Under the pieces are notes generated by a model. The model did not search any database. It saw only the letters and a program-made list of their open reading frames with translations, and was not told where the DNA came from. DNA of 8,543 nucleotides from Opitutia bacterium UBA977 (lineage in GTDB: Bacteria; Verrucomicrobiota; Verrucomicrobiia; Opitutales; Coraliomargaritaceae): positions 3,169 to 11,711 of the forward strand of contig DBBT01000132.1 of assembly GCA_002292345.1 (NCBI GenBank), in the 5' to 3' direction. How positions within the stretch are numbered: the first letter of the stretch is position 1; each line of letters begins with the position of its first letter. Positions 1 to 8,295 of the stretch are shown here, piece after piece. The position numbers were made by a program, and so were the translations under genes.

Positions 1-3
1 TTT

Positions 4-3000
4 TTAGTGTCCTGCTTTGACGTTTTCTTCGAATGCGGCTTGGATGGCGTCGTCGCCAGTCAGGCCGGAGGCTTCTGCGCGTTTGATGGCGTGCAGCACG
101 CGTTCGTAATCCTGTGGCATGATCTTGAGGATCTTACCAGCAGTATCCGGCCAGCCATCGAGGATTGATTGGCCACGGACGGAACCCGTGAGTGAGACGT
201 GTGTCTCGATCTTGCCCTTGACCAGTGCAATTTCGTCATCTTCACACTCAATAAGTTGGTAGACGTTGACCATGCCAGGGTTGAGGCTATTCTTCACGAA
301 GTCGCCCGCCTCGTCGTAGATGTAAGCCACGCCGCCGGACATTCCCGCTCCAAGGTTACGGCCGGTGACGCCGAGATTGACGACCATTCCACCAGTCATG
401 TATTCCAGGGCATGGTCACCGAGACCTTCGACCACCGCTTCGACGCCAGAGTTACGAACGCAGAAGCGTTCGCCGGCCATGCCTGCGATGTAAGCTTGAC
501 CCTTAGTTGCGCCGTAGAAGCAGACGTTACCAGTGATGATGTTTTCATGCGCTACGAATGGGGATTCTGGATCGGGGCGAACGACGATTTTCGCGCCACA
601 CAGACCCTTGCCCAAATAGTCATTGGTATCGCCGGTCACGGTGAAGGTCATGCCTAGAGGGCAAAACGCACCGAGGCTTTGCCCGGCAGAGCCCTTGATG
701 TTGATCTTCAAGGTGTCTTCAGGTAGGCCAACTGCGCCGTGCTTGCGGGAGATCTCAGCGCCAGTAATGGTGCCAACCACACGGTTGGTGTTGATGATCG
801 GTAGGTCGATTTCGACTGGCGTGCCGTGGTGAATCGCAGGCTGTGCTTTTTCGAGGATCTCTGTGACGTCGAGCGAGCGGTCGAGCAGGTGATCTTGGTC
901 CTGAGTGCAGCAAGTCCCGACTTCAGGCCCCACATCAGGACGGTAAAGAATCTTGCTATAGTCGAGGCCCTTTGCCTTCCAGTGATCGATCGCGCTGCGC
1001 ATTTCGAGTTTGTCGACGCGGCCAACCATCTCTGGAATAGTGCGGAAGCCAAGTTCTGCCATCAGTTCGCGCAGTTCTTCGGCGATGTAAGTCATGAAAT
1101 TGACGACTGCATCTGCGCCGCCTTTGAACTTCTTGCGTAGCTCAAGGTTTTGCGTGGCGATACCGACAGGGCACGTGTTCTTGTGGCAAACACGCATCAT
1201 CAAGCAACCAAGGGTGACGAGTGGGGCAGTTGCGAAGCCGAACTCTTCAGCGCCGAGCAAGCAGGCAATCGCGACGTCGCGACCTGTTTTGAGTTGGCCG
1301 TCTGTTTCAACCCGAACGCGTGAGCGCAGGTCGTTGAGCAGTAGTGTCTGATTGGTTTCAGCGAGGCCAAGTTCCCAAGGGGCACCCGCGTGCTGGATCG
1401 AGGAACGAGGCGATGCGCCGGTGCCACCGTCGTAGCCGGAGATCAGAATGCCGTCGGCCTTAGCCTTCGCGACACCGGCAGCAATCGTGCCGACTCCAAC
1501 TTCGGAGACTAGCTTGACGTTGACGCGCGCTTGGACGTTGGAATTCTTCAGGTCGTGGATTAGTTCCGCCAAATCCTCAATCGAGTAGATGTCGTGGTGT
1601 GGAGGAGGCGAGATCAAGCCCACGCCAGGAGTGGTCCCGCGTGTCTTAGCGATCAGTGGTAGGACCTTGTGACCTGGGAGTTCACCGCCTTCGCCGGGCT
1701 TGGCGCCTTGTACGATCTTAATTTGGATCTCGTCGGAGTTGACCAGGTAATTACTGGTCACACCGAAACGACCGGATGCGACTTGCTTGATTGCGGAGCG
1801 GCGACTGTCGCCGTTTTCGTCTGGAGTGAAACGATCTGGGTCTTCGCCACCTTCGCCAGTATTGGACTTCCCGCCGATGCGGTTCATCGCAATCGCGAGG
1901 GCTTCGTGCGCTTCTGAGGAAATTGAGCCGTATGACATCGCGCCAGTCTTGAAGCGCTTATAGATCTCCCGAGCGGATTCGACTTCTTCAATTGGAATCG
2001 ATTTAGATGGATCAACTTTGAAGTCCATAAGGCCACGCAGTGTGAACATCTCTTTGGACTGATTGTTGACGATTTCGGAGTATTCCTTGAAGACGGCCTG
2101 GCTACCTTGGCTCGTTGCAAGCTGGAGCTTGTGGATCGTCATCGGGCTGAAGAGGTGCCGTTCGCCACCGGCACGCCACTGGTAGATGCCACCTGGATCG
2201 AGGGCTCCGGCCTTCTCGTCGGTGCGAGTGCCGAATGCATTGGAGTGGCGCATGCCAGCTTCTTTAGCGATGGTGTTGAGTCCGATACCTTCAATGCGCG
2301 ATGCGGTCTTAGTGAAATACTTATCGATGACGTTACGGTTGAGGCCGATTGCTTCGAAGATTTGCGCGCCGCGGTAAGAAGCGACCGTGGAGATACCCAT
2401 TTTCGACATGGTCTTAATCACGCCATTGAGATTCGCTTTCAGGAAGTTGTAACCAGCCTGCTCAGGTGTCAGGTCAAGATCGCCACGGTCAATCATGTAG
2501 CGTACGGACTCTAGCGCGAGATAGGGATTGATCGCATCTGCGCCGTAGCCGAGAAGCAGTGCAAAGTGATGTACTTCGCGAGGTTCGCCGGATTCGAGGA
2601 CGATGGAGACACGTGTGCGTGTGCCCTGGCGGATCAAATGATGATGCAGGCCGGCAACTGCGAGGAGAGCCGGGATCGGGGCCTTCTTGGGCCCGATTTT
2701 GCGGTCGGAGAGGACGAGGATGTTGACCCCGTCGTTGACGGCGGCGTCTGCATTTTCGAAGAGTTTTTCGAGCGCGGCCTCGAGGCCTGTGCCGGAGATA
2801 GATGGCTCTGAGATGCTGTTATGACCTTCTGCGAGGCCACCAACTTCGGCTTCAAATGTAATTGGCAGCTTGGCCGCCTTGAAGCCGGGCAGGCTGATGT
2901 TGCGCAGCTGCGCGAGCTCCTTATCGTCGATCAACGGCGATTCGAACTTGATCATCCGGCAGCTGTCAGGGCCGGGGCGTGTGAGATCACCTTCAGAGCC

Positions 3001-4650
3001 GATAAAAGTAACGCTCGCGGTCACCAGTTCTTCGCGAATCGGGTCAATCGGTGGATTGGTGACCTGTGCAAACAATTGCTTGAAGTAGTTATACATCGTC
3101 TGCGACTGGTCGGAGAGGACGGCGAGTGGCGCGTCGTTACCCATCGAGCCGAGCGGCTGCTTGCCTGCTTCGGCACTGGGGCCGAGGATGAAGCGTGAGT
3201 CTTCGAAAGTGTAGCCAAATGCTTTTTGGCGCGTCTCGATGTTTTCGAAGTTGTCGGCTGGAACCGATTCCGGCTCTGGCAAGTCTTCGGATTTAACGAG
3301 GTTTTCTGTGAGCCATTGACCATACGGTGCGGTCTTGGAAACTTCCTCCTTCACTTTGCCGTCTTCGATGATGCAGCCAGCTTCCATGTCGATCAGGAAC
3401 ATACGGCCTGGCTCGAGACGACCCTTCTTGACCACATTTTTTGGTTCGATGCCGGCGAGCACACCCACTTCGGATGCAAGGATGACCTTGTCGTCTGCAG
3501 TGACGTAGTAGCGAGAGGGGCGCAGACCATTACGGTCGAGTGTCGCACCGACTTGAATGCCGTCGGAGAACGCCATGGACGCCGGGCCATCCCAGGGCTC
3601 CATCATGCAGGCGTGGAACTCGTAGAAGTCCTTTTTAAAGTCGGGCATGTTCATGTGGCGCTCCCAAGGTTCTGGGATCATCATCATCATGGCATGCGCG
3701 AGGCTGCGGCCTGAAAGGACGAGGAACTCTAGGCAGTTGTCGAATTTTTGCGAGTCGGAGCCGTCTTCGCGGATGATTGGTAGGAGCTTCTTGAGATCCT
3801 TGCCAAATACTTCACTAGCGAGCTGCATTTGACGGGCGTGCAACCAGTTCTCATTGCCGCGTACTGTATTGATCTCACCATTGTGACACAGGTAGCGAAA
3901 TGGCTGTGCGCGCGGCCAGCTTGGGAATGTGTTAGTCGAGAAACGCGAGTGCGTGAGGGCGAGCGCAGAGTCCATCGCCTCGTTGGAGAGATCGGGAAAA
4001 TATTGCTCAAGCTGCTCTGTGGTGAGCATGCCCTTGTAAGTCATGGTACGGCTTGAAAGCGAGCTGATGTAGAACAGCGCTTCTTCGTCTGTGCCGCTGT
4101 AACGGATGCGGTGAGTCGCGAGGCGCCGCACGATGTAAAGTTTGCGCTCTAGTTCGAGGCCGGCCGCGACTTCGCCTTTACTGACGAAGAATTGACGCAT
4201 GACTGGCTCGCAGGCCTTGGAGGCTTTACCGAGAATCTCGCTGCGCACTGGCACATCGCGCCAGCCAATGAAGTCGAGGCCTTCTTCGGCAACGATCTCT
4301 TCAATGATGGTCTCTTCGCTCTGACGCTCTTCGTCGTCGCGGGAGAGAAATACGAAGCCGACACCGTAGTCGCCTTCTGCTGGCACGTCGAAGCCACACT
4401 CAGCTTGGCACACGGCCTTAAAGAAGTTGTGTGGCAGTTGAATGAAGATACCTGCGCCGTCACCAGTGATGGGGTCACAGCCGCAACCACCACGGTGGTC
4501 GAGGTTTACACAGATCTCCAGCGCACCTTTGACGATGTCGTGGGATTTGCGGCCTTTCATGTCGACAATCAGGCCGATTCCGCAGTTTTCGTGTTCATTC
4601 TGTGGGTCGTAGAGACCCTGCGCCTTGGGCTGGATGTGTGTCTTTTCCAT
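4..4650 (-). CDS. gltB: Glutamate synthase (GOGAT) large subunit
   Basis: This protein makes two L-glutamates from L-glutamine and 2-oxoglutarate, the second step of the GS-GOGAT ammonium assimilation route, in the cytoplasm. The 1548 residues are slightly longer than E. coli GltB and appear complete. A short propeptide ends at Cys23 in the context EHENCGIG. Cys23 is the expected N-terminal nucleophile of the class II glutamine amidotransferase domain (about 23-430), which also shows [18 protein letters not shown] and HNGEINT. A central domain follows (about 475-770, with [11 protein letters not shown]), then the FMN-binding synthase domain (about 835-1210, with [16 protein letters not shown] near residue 930). 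The [3Fe-4S] ligands are Cys1149, Cys1155 and Cys1160 (spacing C-x5-C-x4-C). The C-terminal GXGXG beta-helix domain spans about 1290-1490. The ATG start gives a normal propeptide, but no clear Shine-Dalgarno precedes it. An electron-donating small subunit (GltD) is expected nearby but is not in the window. I cannot tell NADPH from ferredoxin dependence here. Confidence 0.98.
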   Translation of the reverse strand: MEKTHIQPKAQGLYDPQNEHENCGIGLIVDMKGRKSHDIVKGALEICVNLDHRGGCGCDPITGDGAGIFIQLPHNFFKAVCQAECGFDVPAEGDYGVGFVFLSRDDEERQSEETIIEEIVAEEGLDFIGWRDVPVRSEILGKASKACEPVMRQFFVSKGEVAAGLELERKLYIVRRLATHRIRYSGTDEEALFYISSLSSRTMTYKGMLTTEQLEQYFPDLSNEAMDSALALTHSRFSTNTFPSWPRAQPFRYLCHNGEINTVRGNENWLHARQMQLASEVFGKDLKKLLPIIREDGSDSQKFDNCLEFLVLSGRSLAHAMMMMIPEPWERHMNMPDFKKDFYEFHACMMEPWDGPASMAFSDGIQVGATLDRNGLRPSRYYVTADDKVILASEVGVLAGIEPKNVVKKGRLEPGRMFLIDMEAGCIIEDGKVKEEVSKTAPYGQWLTENLVKSEDLPEPESVPADNFENIETRQKAFGYTFEDSRFILGPSAEAGKQPLGSMGNDAPLAVLSDQSQTMYNYFKQLFAQVTNPPIDPIREELVTASVTFIGSEGDLTRPGPDSCRMIKFESPLIDDKELAQLRNISLPGFKAAKLPITFEAEVGGLAEGHNSISEPSISGTGLEAALEKLFENADAAVNDGVNILVLSDRKIGPKKAPIPALLAVAGLHHHLIRQGTRTRVSIVLESGEPREVHHFALLLGYGADAINPYLALESVRYMIDRGDLDLTPEQAGYNFLKANLNGVIKTMSKMGISTVASYRGAQIFEAIGLNRNVIDKYFTKTASRIEGIGLNTIAKEAGMRHSNAFGTRTDEKAGALDPGGIYQWRAGGERHLFSPMTIHKLQLATSQGSQAVFKEYSEIVNNQSKEMFTLRGLMDFKVDPSKSIPIEEVESAREIYKRFKTGAMSYGSISSEAHEALAIAMNRIGGKSNTGEGGEDPDRFTPDENGDSRRSAIKQVASGRFGVTSNYLVNSDEIQIKIVQGAKPGEGGELPGHKVLPLIAKTRGTTPGVGLISPPPHHDIYSIEDLAELIHDLKNSNVQARVNVKLVSEVGVGTIAAGVAKAKADGILISGYDGGTGASPRSSIQHAGAPWELGLAETNQTLLLNDLRSRVRVETDGQLKTGRDVAIACLLGAEEFGFATAPLVTLGCLMMRVCHKNTCPVGIATQNLELRKKFKGGADAVVNFMTYIAEELRELMAELGFRTIPEMVGRVDKLEMRSAIDHWKAKGLDYSKILYRPDVGPEVGTCCTQDQDHLLDRSLDVTEILEKAQPAIHHGTPVEIDLPIINTNRVVGTITGAEISRKHGAVGLPEDTLKINIKGSAGQSLGAFCPLGMTFTVTGDTNDYLGKGLCGAKIVVRPDPESPFVAHENIITGNVCFYGATKGQAYIAGMAGERFCVRNSGVEAVVEGLGDHALEYMTGGMVVNLGVTGRNLGAGMSGGVAYIYDEAGDFVKNSLNPGMVNVYQLIECEDDEIALVKGKIETHVSLTGSVRGQSILDGWPDTAGKILKIMPQDYERVLHAIKRAEASGLTGDDAIQAAFEENVKAGH

Positions 4651-4714
4651 ATCAGTATTAAATATTCGATTTTAAAGTGTAGTCATCAATCGGTGCGGAC
4701 GTCCTGAGCGACGA

Positions 4715-4744
4715 GTTCGCTTTTGGGCCGAAGCCAAAAGGAAC
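4715..4744 (-). repeat. Inverted repeat forming a bulged hairpin with UUCG tetraloop
   Basis: Read on the minus strand, the arms are GUUC, CUUUU and GGC, then loop UUCG, then GCC, a bulged C, AAAAG, a bulged C and GAAC. This gives 12 base pairs with two single-base bulges on one side. The loop with its closing pair is C(UUCG)G, one of the most stable RNA tetraloops, which suggests the minus-strand RNA is the functional strand. No U-tract follows, so it is not a standard intrinsic terminator. It could be an mRNA-stabilising element, part of a leader switch, or a copy of an interspersed repeat family. Confidence 0.6.
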
Positions 4745-4842
4745 GAAGAAAGTAGTAATTGATGAGAGTCTGTCTAGAGAAAATGACACTCTCTGCACAT
4801 GAACTGGCTCATACGCAGTCAATTAGCTGCTTGTTCGGCAGC

Positions 4843-4862
4843 AAAAAACGGGCCGAATCCGT
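4843..4862 (-). terminator. Possible weak intrinsic terminator after the glutaredoxin-like gene
   Basis: On the minus strand a 4-bp stem ACGG/CCGU with a 7-base loop (AUUCGGC) runs directly into six Us at 4848-4843, about 50 bases after the stop codon at 4912. The U-tract and position fit an intrinsic terminator. The stem is too short to be convincing, so it may at most give partial termination before gltB. Confidence 0.25.
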
Positions 4863-4911
4863 GTTGAGGAGAAAGACTTTTAGAAATTAAGTATTTCTCG
4901 TGTTTGGGTGC

Positions 4912-5247
4912 TTAAAAGAAACGAATCGTCTTCGAGCGCATCGCTTCGTGCTCTTCGTCGGTGCAGGCTGCGTTGGTCGGAGCGTCTGCTTCGGCACTCG
5001 TTTCAGTGGCGAGTCCTTCTTTGAGGAGGTAGTCTTCAACCTCATCACCACTGACATCAGCGAGCATATGCCCATCGATTTCAACGCAAGGCGAGAGGGG
5101 TTGGCCGGACTTTTCGACCATTTCAGCGTATTGATCCGCATGATTGATAATGTCACGGTCTTCGTATTCGAGACCGTACTTCTTCATGATCGCGCGGACG
5201 CCCATGCTCCATCCGCAGGTCGGTTTTAAGTATGCGATAATCTTCAT
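4912..5247 (-). CDS. Glutaredoxin-like protein with CGWS motif and acidic C-terminal tail
   Basis: A 111-residue cytoplasmic protein with a thioredoxin-fold glutaredoxin pattern. The first strand and active site are MKIIAYLKPTCGWS, with Cys11 in C-G-W-S. That resembles the monothiol CGFS class more than dithiol CPYC enzymes, since the second cysteine is replaced by Ser14. The cis-proline loop reads LSPCVEIDG (Pro53), with an unusual Cys54 right after the proline. The glycine-rich GG-x-D-D glutathione-contact segment is replaced by ADVSGDEVEDYL. The fold should end near residue 78. It is followed by an acidic tail of about 30 residues with Cys95 and the terminus KTIRFF. A short-spaced AGAGG precedes the ATG. 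It lies upstream of gltB in the same direction, which hints at a redox role near glutamate synthase, but no substrate can be named. Fold assignment is firm; whether it binds glutathione or an Fe-S cluster is unknown. Confidence 0.85.
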   Translation of the reverse strand: MKIIAYLKPTCGWSMGVRAIMKKYGLEYEDRDIINHADQYAEMVEKSGQPLSPCVEIDGHMLADVSGDEVEDYLLKEGLATETSAEADAPTNAACTDEEHEAMRSKTIRFF

Positions 5248-5250
5248 AAG

Positions 5251-5255
5251 CCTCT
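5251..5255 (-). promoter_or_regulatory. Ribosome binding site of the glutaredoxin-like gene
   Basis: On the minus strand AGAGG ends three bases before the ATG at 5247. It is the clearest Shine-Dalgarno-like sequence before any start in this window, though the spacing is shorter than usual. It supports the chosen start, which also places the first beta strand immediately at the N terminus. Confidence 0.4.
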
Positions 5256-5319
5256 AAGTGTTGCTAATTATTCCGCTTGTCAACTCCGAGGATACGATCT
5301 GCTTCGGCTGCTGCGTTAT

Positions 5320-5784
5320 TTAGTAGCGGATTGGCGGCCTTGGTTTCGCGCAGATGATCTGCCAATCCCCAGCGTTATTTTGGCCAACGGTGAAGAGGCT
5401 GCTGAAATGGTCTTCGACAGCGTACAGCACCCGCATCCGGTAGCGGGGTGTGAGGCTGGGGCCGTAAGTGACGCCGTTGTGAGTAAACTCGATCGTTTCT
5501 TCTGCTGCGCCCGAGAGAGCTTCAAACACGATTTGCTGAATCGGTAGGCCGAGTTCGTAGTCGAGGGCACCCTTTAGGCGAGAAATAATGAGACTGTCGC
5601 ACCCGTTCAAGCAGTAGAGCTTCAGCATCGGTTCGATCGTGTCGGCTTGATTAGCTGCGATGAAGCGTGCCGATAGGTCGTCGAGGCCTAGATCAAGAGT
5701 GGACTTCGGGCTGCAGGCTGCGAACAGCAGCATCGCGCCGATCCAAGTGGCGGCAAAAGTCGTTATGGGGGTCAAATTCCTCAT
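5320..5784 (-). CDS. Small putative lipoprotein of unknown function
   Basis: A 154-residue protein I do not recognise as a named family. The N terminus has one Arg, a hydrophobic stretch and a lipobox-like LLFAAC ending at Cys24, so signal peptidase II processing and lipid attachment are likely. Phe at -3 is less usual than Leu. Ser follows the cysteine, which under the E. coli rule would favour the outer membrane. The mature part begins with an alpha-helical segment (about 30-55), then YCLNGCDS with Cys58 and Cys62 (C-x3-C). A probably beta-rich region follows, including THNGVTYGPSLTPRYRMRV, and the end holds Cys145. The even number of further cysteines needed for two disulfides is not met (three remain after lipidation), so at most one pair can form internally. 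The 73-bp gap upstream and 72-bp gap downstream make it less tightly packed than accBC-asp23. It could belong to the same envelope-linked operon or be separate. No Shine-Dalgarno is evident. Confidence 0.75.
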   Translation of the reverse strand: MRNLTPITTFAATWIGAMLLFAACSPKSTLDLGLDDLSARFIAANQADTIEPMLKLYCLNGCDSLIISRLKGALDYELGLPIQQIVFEALSGAAEETIEFTHNGVTYGPSLTPRYRMRVLYAVEDHFSSLFTVGQNNAGDWQIICAKPRPPIRY

Positions 5785-5840
5785 CAGATGAACGCATAAG
5801 ACCGCAAATGTGGCGTCAAGTTCATCGTAGAATGCCTCAA

Positions 5841-5859
5841 AGTGGACATTTTAGCCACT
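5841..5859 (-). other. Short hairpin overlapping the AmaP-like stop codon
   Basis: On the minus strand AGUGG (starting in the UAG stop) pairs with CCACU across a 9-base loop and is followed by only UU and then GAGG. The stem is 5 bp and the U-run is too short for a confident terminator. It may slow or partly end transcription between the AmaP-like gene and the lipoprotein gene. Confidence 0.2.
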
Positions 5860-6403
5860 AAAGCGGCTTTTTCTCGAGCGTTTCTTTGAGTGCTGCGGTG
5901 CTATTTGGCTCAGCGGATTCGTCGATCTCCAGTACCGGCTCAGCCGTCTGTTCTTTACTCGTGATAGGGCTAGAGGCTTGAATGCGGCCGCTTTTGAAGC
6001 CTGAGGCGACGATGTTGATCTGTCCCAAATTTTCAATGCCGAGGTTTTCGGTGAGGTTTTGGCGCAGATGACCCTGTAAGGTTTGTTCGATGTCCCTGAG
6101 GCGGCCACCGCTCTTGAGTTGGATGCGGACGTCGAAGTGGGTCGTCTTACCTTTGACCTTTATTTTGACGATTGGCTTTGCGATGTCGTCGAGCTGCTCG
6201 CAGGATGTACGGATGAGCTCGACGATCGCGGAGCGGCAGACCATGACGCGGCCATTCTCGGTTTGATAAGCGACTATTTTCTTGGGCTGACGTCGTACAA
6301 GCAATATCAGTAGGAGCGCGAAGGCAAGAATCGCTCCGGCTGCGCATAGATAGTTGGACTCTGTGAGATAATTTAGCATCTCGATCGTTTCAGTCCAGTT
6401 CAT
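5858..6403 (-). CDS. AmaP-like membrane protein with Asp23-type domain
   Basis: A 181-residue protein with one predicted membrane helix (about 19-36, rich in Ala and Leu) followed at once by RRQPKK. The positive-inside rule puts the rest in the cytoplasm. Residues about 47-136 resemble the Asp23/Gls24 fold: GRVMVCRSAIVELI aligns with the start of that domain, and TLQGHLRQNLTENLGIENLGQINI with its last helix and strand. The final 45 residues are acidic and probably disordered. In Staphylococcus, AmaP is the membrane anchor of Asp23. An Asp23 gene lies directly upstream here (45 bp away), so an anchor role is the best inference. Staphylococcal AmaP has two membrane helices while this has one, so the match is by architecture and context rather than close sequence. 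No Shine-Dalgarno is seen; the ATG gives a sensible short periplasmic N terminus. Confidence 0.7.
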   Translation of the reverse strand: MNWTETIEMLNYLTESNYLCAAGAILAFALLLILLVRRQPKKIVAYQTENGRVMVCRSAIVELIRTSCEQLDDIAKPIVKIKVKGKTTHFDVRIQLKSGGRLRDIEQTLQGHLRQNLTENLGIENLGQINIVASGFKSGRIQASSPITSKEQTAEPVLEIDESAEPNSTAALKETLEKKPL

Positions 6404-6448
6404 CTGTGTATATTTAGTAGGAAATAGAGGGCGAGACCTCAGTTGTGC

Positions 6449-6898
6449 CTAGTCAACGTGTGCTTGGCCGTCCCAATCGTCTTTCGCTTCTTCTTCCTCT
6501 TCTTCAGTGGTTCGTACGCCGTCGATGATGACATTGACGCGAGCGACATTCTTACTGGTCATTTTCTCGACCTGCTCAGCGATACGCTGCTGGATTTCAT
6601 TGCCGACTGTCGCGAGTTCGACACCGAAGCGCAGAATCACACGGATTTCGATTTGGTAGTCACCGACTTCGTCTTCATCGACGCGGACACCGCGCTCATC
6701 GCCTTTTTTGGAAAAGATCTCTGCGATTCCATCGACGAAGCCACCGCCAACTGCGGCGACGCCAACGACTTCGAGTGCAGCCAAGCGAACAATGCTCGCG
6801 ACCACACTGTGATTGATGCGGATGTCACCTAGTGTGTTCGAGCCTTCGGACACTGTAGGGATTGTGGACTCTTGGTTGTTTTCAGATTTGTTGCTCAT
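6449..6898 (-). CDS. Asp23/Gls24 family (DUF322) protein
   Basis: A 149-residue soluble protein. The Asp23 domain occupies about 24-128 and starts with [21 protein letters not shown], followed by GVAAVGGG. The second half has [15 protein letters not shown], the amphipathic [13 protein letters not shown] and the final strand VNVIIDGV, all typical of the family. The N-terminal 23 residues are polar. The tail is acidic, with six Glu at 132-137. Family members are envelope-stress proteins (Asp23 of Staphylococcus) or, as YqhY of Bacillus subtilis, are encoded behind accB-accC and linked to lipid synthesis. Here the gene follows accC by 27 bp, which favours the YqhY-like role, while the AmaP-like gene next to it favours membrane attachment. 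No Shine-Dalgarno is evident at this ATG. Confidence 0.93.
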   Translation of the reverse strand: MSNKSENNQESTIPTVSEGSNTLGDIRINHSVVASIVRLAALEVVGVAAVGGGFVDGIAEIFSKKGDERGVRVDEDEVGDYQIEIRVILRFGVELATVGNEIQQRIAEQVEKMTSKNVARVNVIIDGVRTTEEEEEEAKDDWDGQAHVD

Positions 6899-6925
6899 GA
6901 TTGGTGCAATGTACCGTTGTTAGTA

Positions 6926-8290
6926 TTAAGTGTAAAGGTCTTTGGGCACGCGCTCAATGAATTCTTCAATATACTTGGTTGTGGCCTTACCTTCGCGAAA
7001 GATAGGATCGCGAATAATTGCGCGCGAGAACGGAATATTCGTTTTAATCCCATGAATCAAATATTCGCCGAGTGCGCGATCCATGCGATCGAGTGCAAGT
7101 TCGCGTGTTTTGGCGATTGTCATAACCTTGGCGATCATACTGTCGTAGTAAGGAGGGATGGTGTAACCACTGTAGCAGTGCGAGTCGATGCGCACGCCGT
7201 GGCCACCCGGGGCGTAATAGAGGCCAATCTCACCTGGGCAAGGAGCGAAGTTGCGTGCCGGATCTTCGGCGCACACACGGCACTCGATACAGTGCTTGGT
7301 GATTTTAATGTCCTTTTGCTCGTAGCTAAGCTTTTGTCCACTGGCGATTAGGAGTTGTTCCTTAACCAAATCGACACCAGTGACTTCTTCGGTCACGCCG
7401 TGTTCCACTTGGATACGCGTGTTCATTTCGATGAAGAAATACTCGCCCTTGCCATCGACTAGGAACTCGACGGTGCCCGCTCCTTCGTAGTTGACGGATT
7501 TGGCGAGTTTGACCGCGTCGCGGCCCATTTTTTTACGAATGTCGTCGGAGATAAAAGGAGAGGGGGCCTCTTCGATGACTTTCTGGTGTCGGCGTTGAAT
7601 CGAGCAATCGCGTTCACCGAGGTGGATCACATTACCAAATTGATCGCCGAGCAGTTGGATCTCGATGTGACGCGGTGCGTCGAGAAAGCGTTCAAGGTAA
7701 ACAGCACCATTGCCGAAAGCTTTCTCTGCTTCGTTGCGAGCGTTGTTATATTCTTTAGCAAATGCGACTGCATTGTGAGCGGTACGCATCCCTTTACCGC
7801 CACCACCAGCGACGGCTTTAATAATCACTGGAAAGCCGATTTTTTTCGCGACGATAAGGGCATCCTTTTCATTGTCGACGGTGCCATCACTGCCTGGGAT
7901 CACGGGGACCTTAGCTTTGATGGCCATATCGCGCGCCTTTGCCTTATCACCAAAATTGATAATCGCTTCAGAGCCTGGGCCGATGAACTTGATGTTACAT
8001 TCGGCGCATTGTTCGGCGAAATCGGCATTTTCTGCGAGGAAGCCATAGCCCGGGTGAATGCCATCGACATCAGCGATTTCTGCTGCGGCGATGATACGAT
8101 CACTCTTGAGATAACTCAGGTTACTCGCTGCTGGGCCGATGCAAATTGCTTCATCGGCAAGTTGCACGTGGAGAGATTGCTCGTCGGCCTCGGAATAGAC
8201 GGCGAGCGTCTTGATCCCGAGTTCGTTACAAGCGCGAACGATGCGAAGTGCGATTTCACCTCGATTGGCAATGAGGACTTTTTTGAGCAT
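6926..8290 (-). CDS. accC: Biotin carboxylase subunit of acetyl-CoA carboxylase
   Basis: This subunit carboxylates the biotin on BCCP using ATP and bicarbonate, the first half-reaction of acetyl-CoA carboxylase in the cytoplasm. Its 454 residues match the usual size. The N terminus [15 protein letters not shown] and PGYGFLAEN belong to the preATP-grasp domain. The ATP-grasp domain carries Lys116 (GDKAKA), Lys158 with the glycine-rich loop AGGGGKGM (161-168), RHIEIQ (207-212), and the metal/catalytic set Glu275, Glu288, Asn290 and Arg292. Arg338 is present in [10 protein letters not shown]. The C-terminal domain ends without a biotinyl domain, so this is the stand-alone bacterial type. One oddity is that Gly298 replaces the Pro that normally follows VEH in RIQVEHPVTE. 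The start lies 5 bp after the accB stop, so translation is probably coupled; there is no clear Shine-Dalgarno. Confidence 0.98.
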   Translation of the reverse strand: MLKKVLIANRGEIALRIVRACNELGIKTLAVYSEADEQSLHVQLADEAICIGPAASNLSYLKSDRIIAAAEIADVDGIHPGYGFLAENADFAEQCAECNIKFIGPGSEAIINFGDKAKARDMAIKAKVPVIPGSDGTVDNEKDALIVAKKIGFPVIIKAVAGGGGKGMRTAHNAVAFAKEYNNARNEAEKAFGNGAVYLERFLDAPRHIEIQLLGDQFGNVIHLGERDCSIQRRHQKVIEEAPSPFISDDIRKKMGRDAVKLAKSVNYEGAGTVEFLVDGKGEYFFIEMNTRIQVEHGVTEEVTGVDLVKEQLLIASGQKLSYEQKDIKITKHCIECRVCAEDPARNFAPCPGEIGLYYAPGGHGVRIDSHCYSGYTIPPYYDSMIAKVMTIAKTRELALDRMDRALGEYLIHGIKTNIPFSRAIIRDPIFREGKATTKYIEEFIERVPKDLYT

Positions 8291-8295
8291 ACGGA

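Larger units (their letters stand above)
4651..4911 (-). promoter_or_regulatory. 261-bp gltB leader/intergenic region with several inverted repeats
   Basis: This is the longest non-coding stretch in the window and the likely place for independent control of gltB. It contains a bulged UUCG hairpin (4715-4744), an imperfect repeat (GAGAGT-CT-GTC at 4764-4774 against GACACTCTC at 4785-4793), a 5-bp repeat (GCTGC 4826-4830 / GCAGC 4838-4842) and an 8-bp palindrome GGACGTCC at 4697-4704. A TTGACT hexamer on the minus strand (4817-4822) could be a -35 element. No convincing -10 sits at the right distance, so I do not call a promoter position. The last 20 bp before the gltB ATG are AT-rich. I see no small ORF with a good start and no known riboswitch consensus. 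Confidence 0.4.

Noticed and set aside
199..657. A 152-codon open frame on the plus strand, and similar ones at 2107-2514, 3226-3714 and 4192-4707
   Set aside because: All are antisense to gltB for all or nearly all their length, with no family resemblance and no credible start signals.
3678..3691. Short ATC/CAT trinucleotide run
   Set aside because: It encodes consecutive methionines in a GltB stretch (MMMMIPEPW) that is normally Met-rich in this family, so it is not a repeat tract of interest.
4826..4848. GCTGC/GCAGC hairpin next to a run of six A as a terminator
   Set aside because: On the plus strand the stem is followed by A, and on the minus strand the U-run comes before the stem, so the order is wrong for an intrinsic terminator in either direction.
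5278..5283. A perfect TTGACA (-35-like) on the minus strand before the glutaredoxin-like gene
   Set aside because: At 16-18 bases downstream there is only CACTTA or similar, a poor -10, and that would overlap the ribosome binding site. It may be a real promoter half for an unfamiliar sigma factor, but I cannot support it.
5814..5819. TTGACG on the minus strand before the lipoprotein gene as a promoter
   Set aside because: No -10 at 16-18 bp spacing; the best candidate, TATGCG, is at 15 bp and weak.
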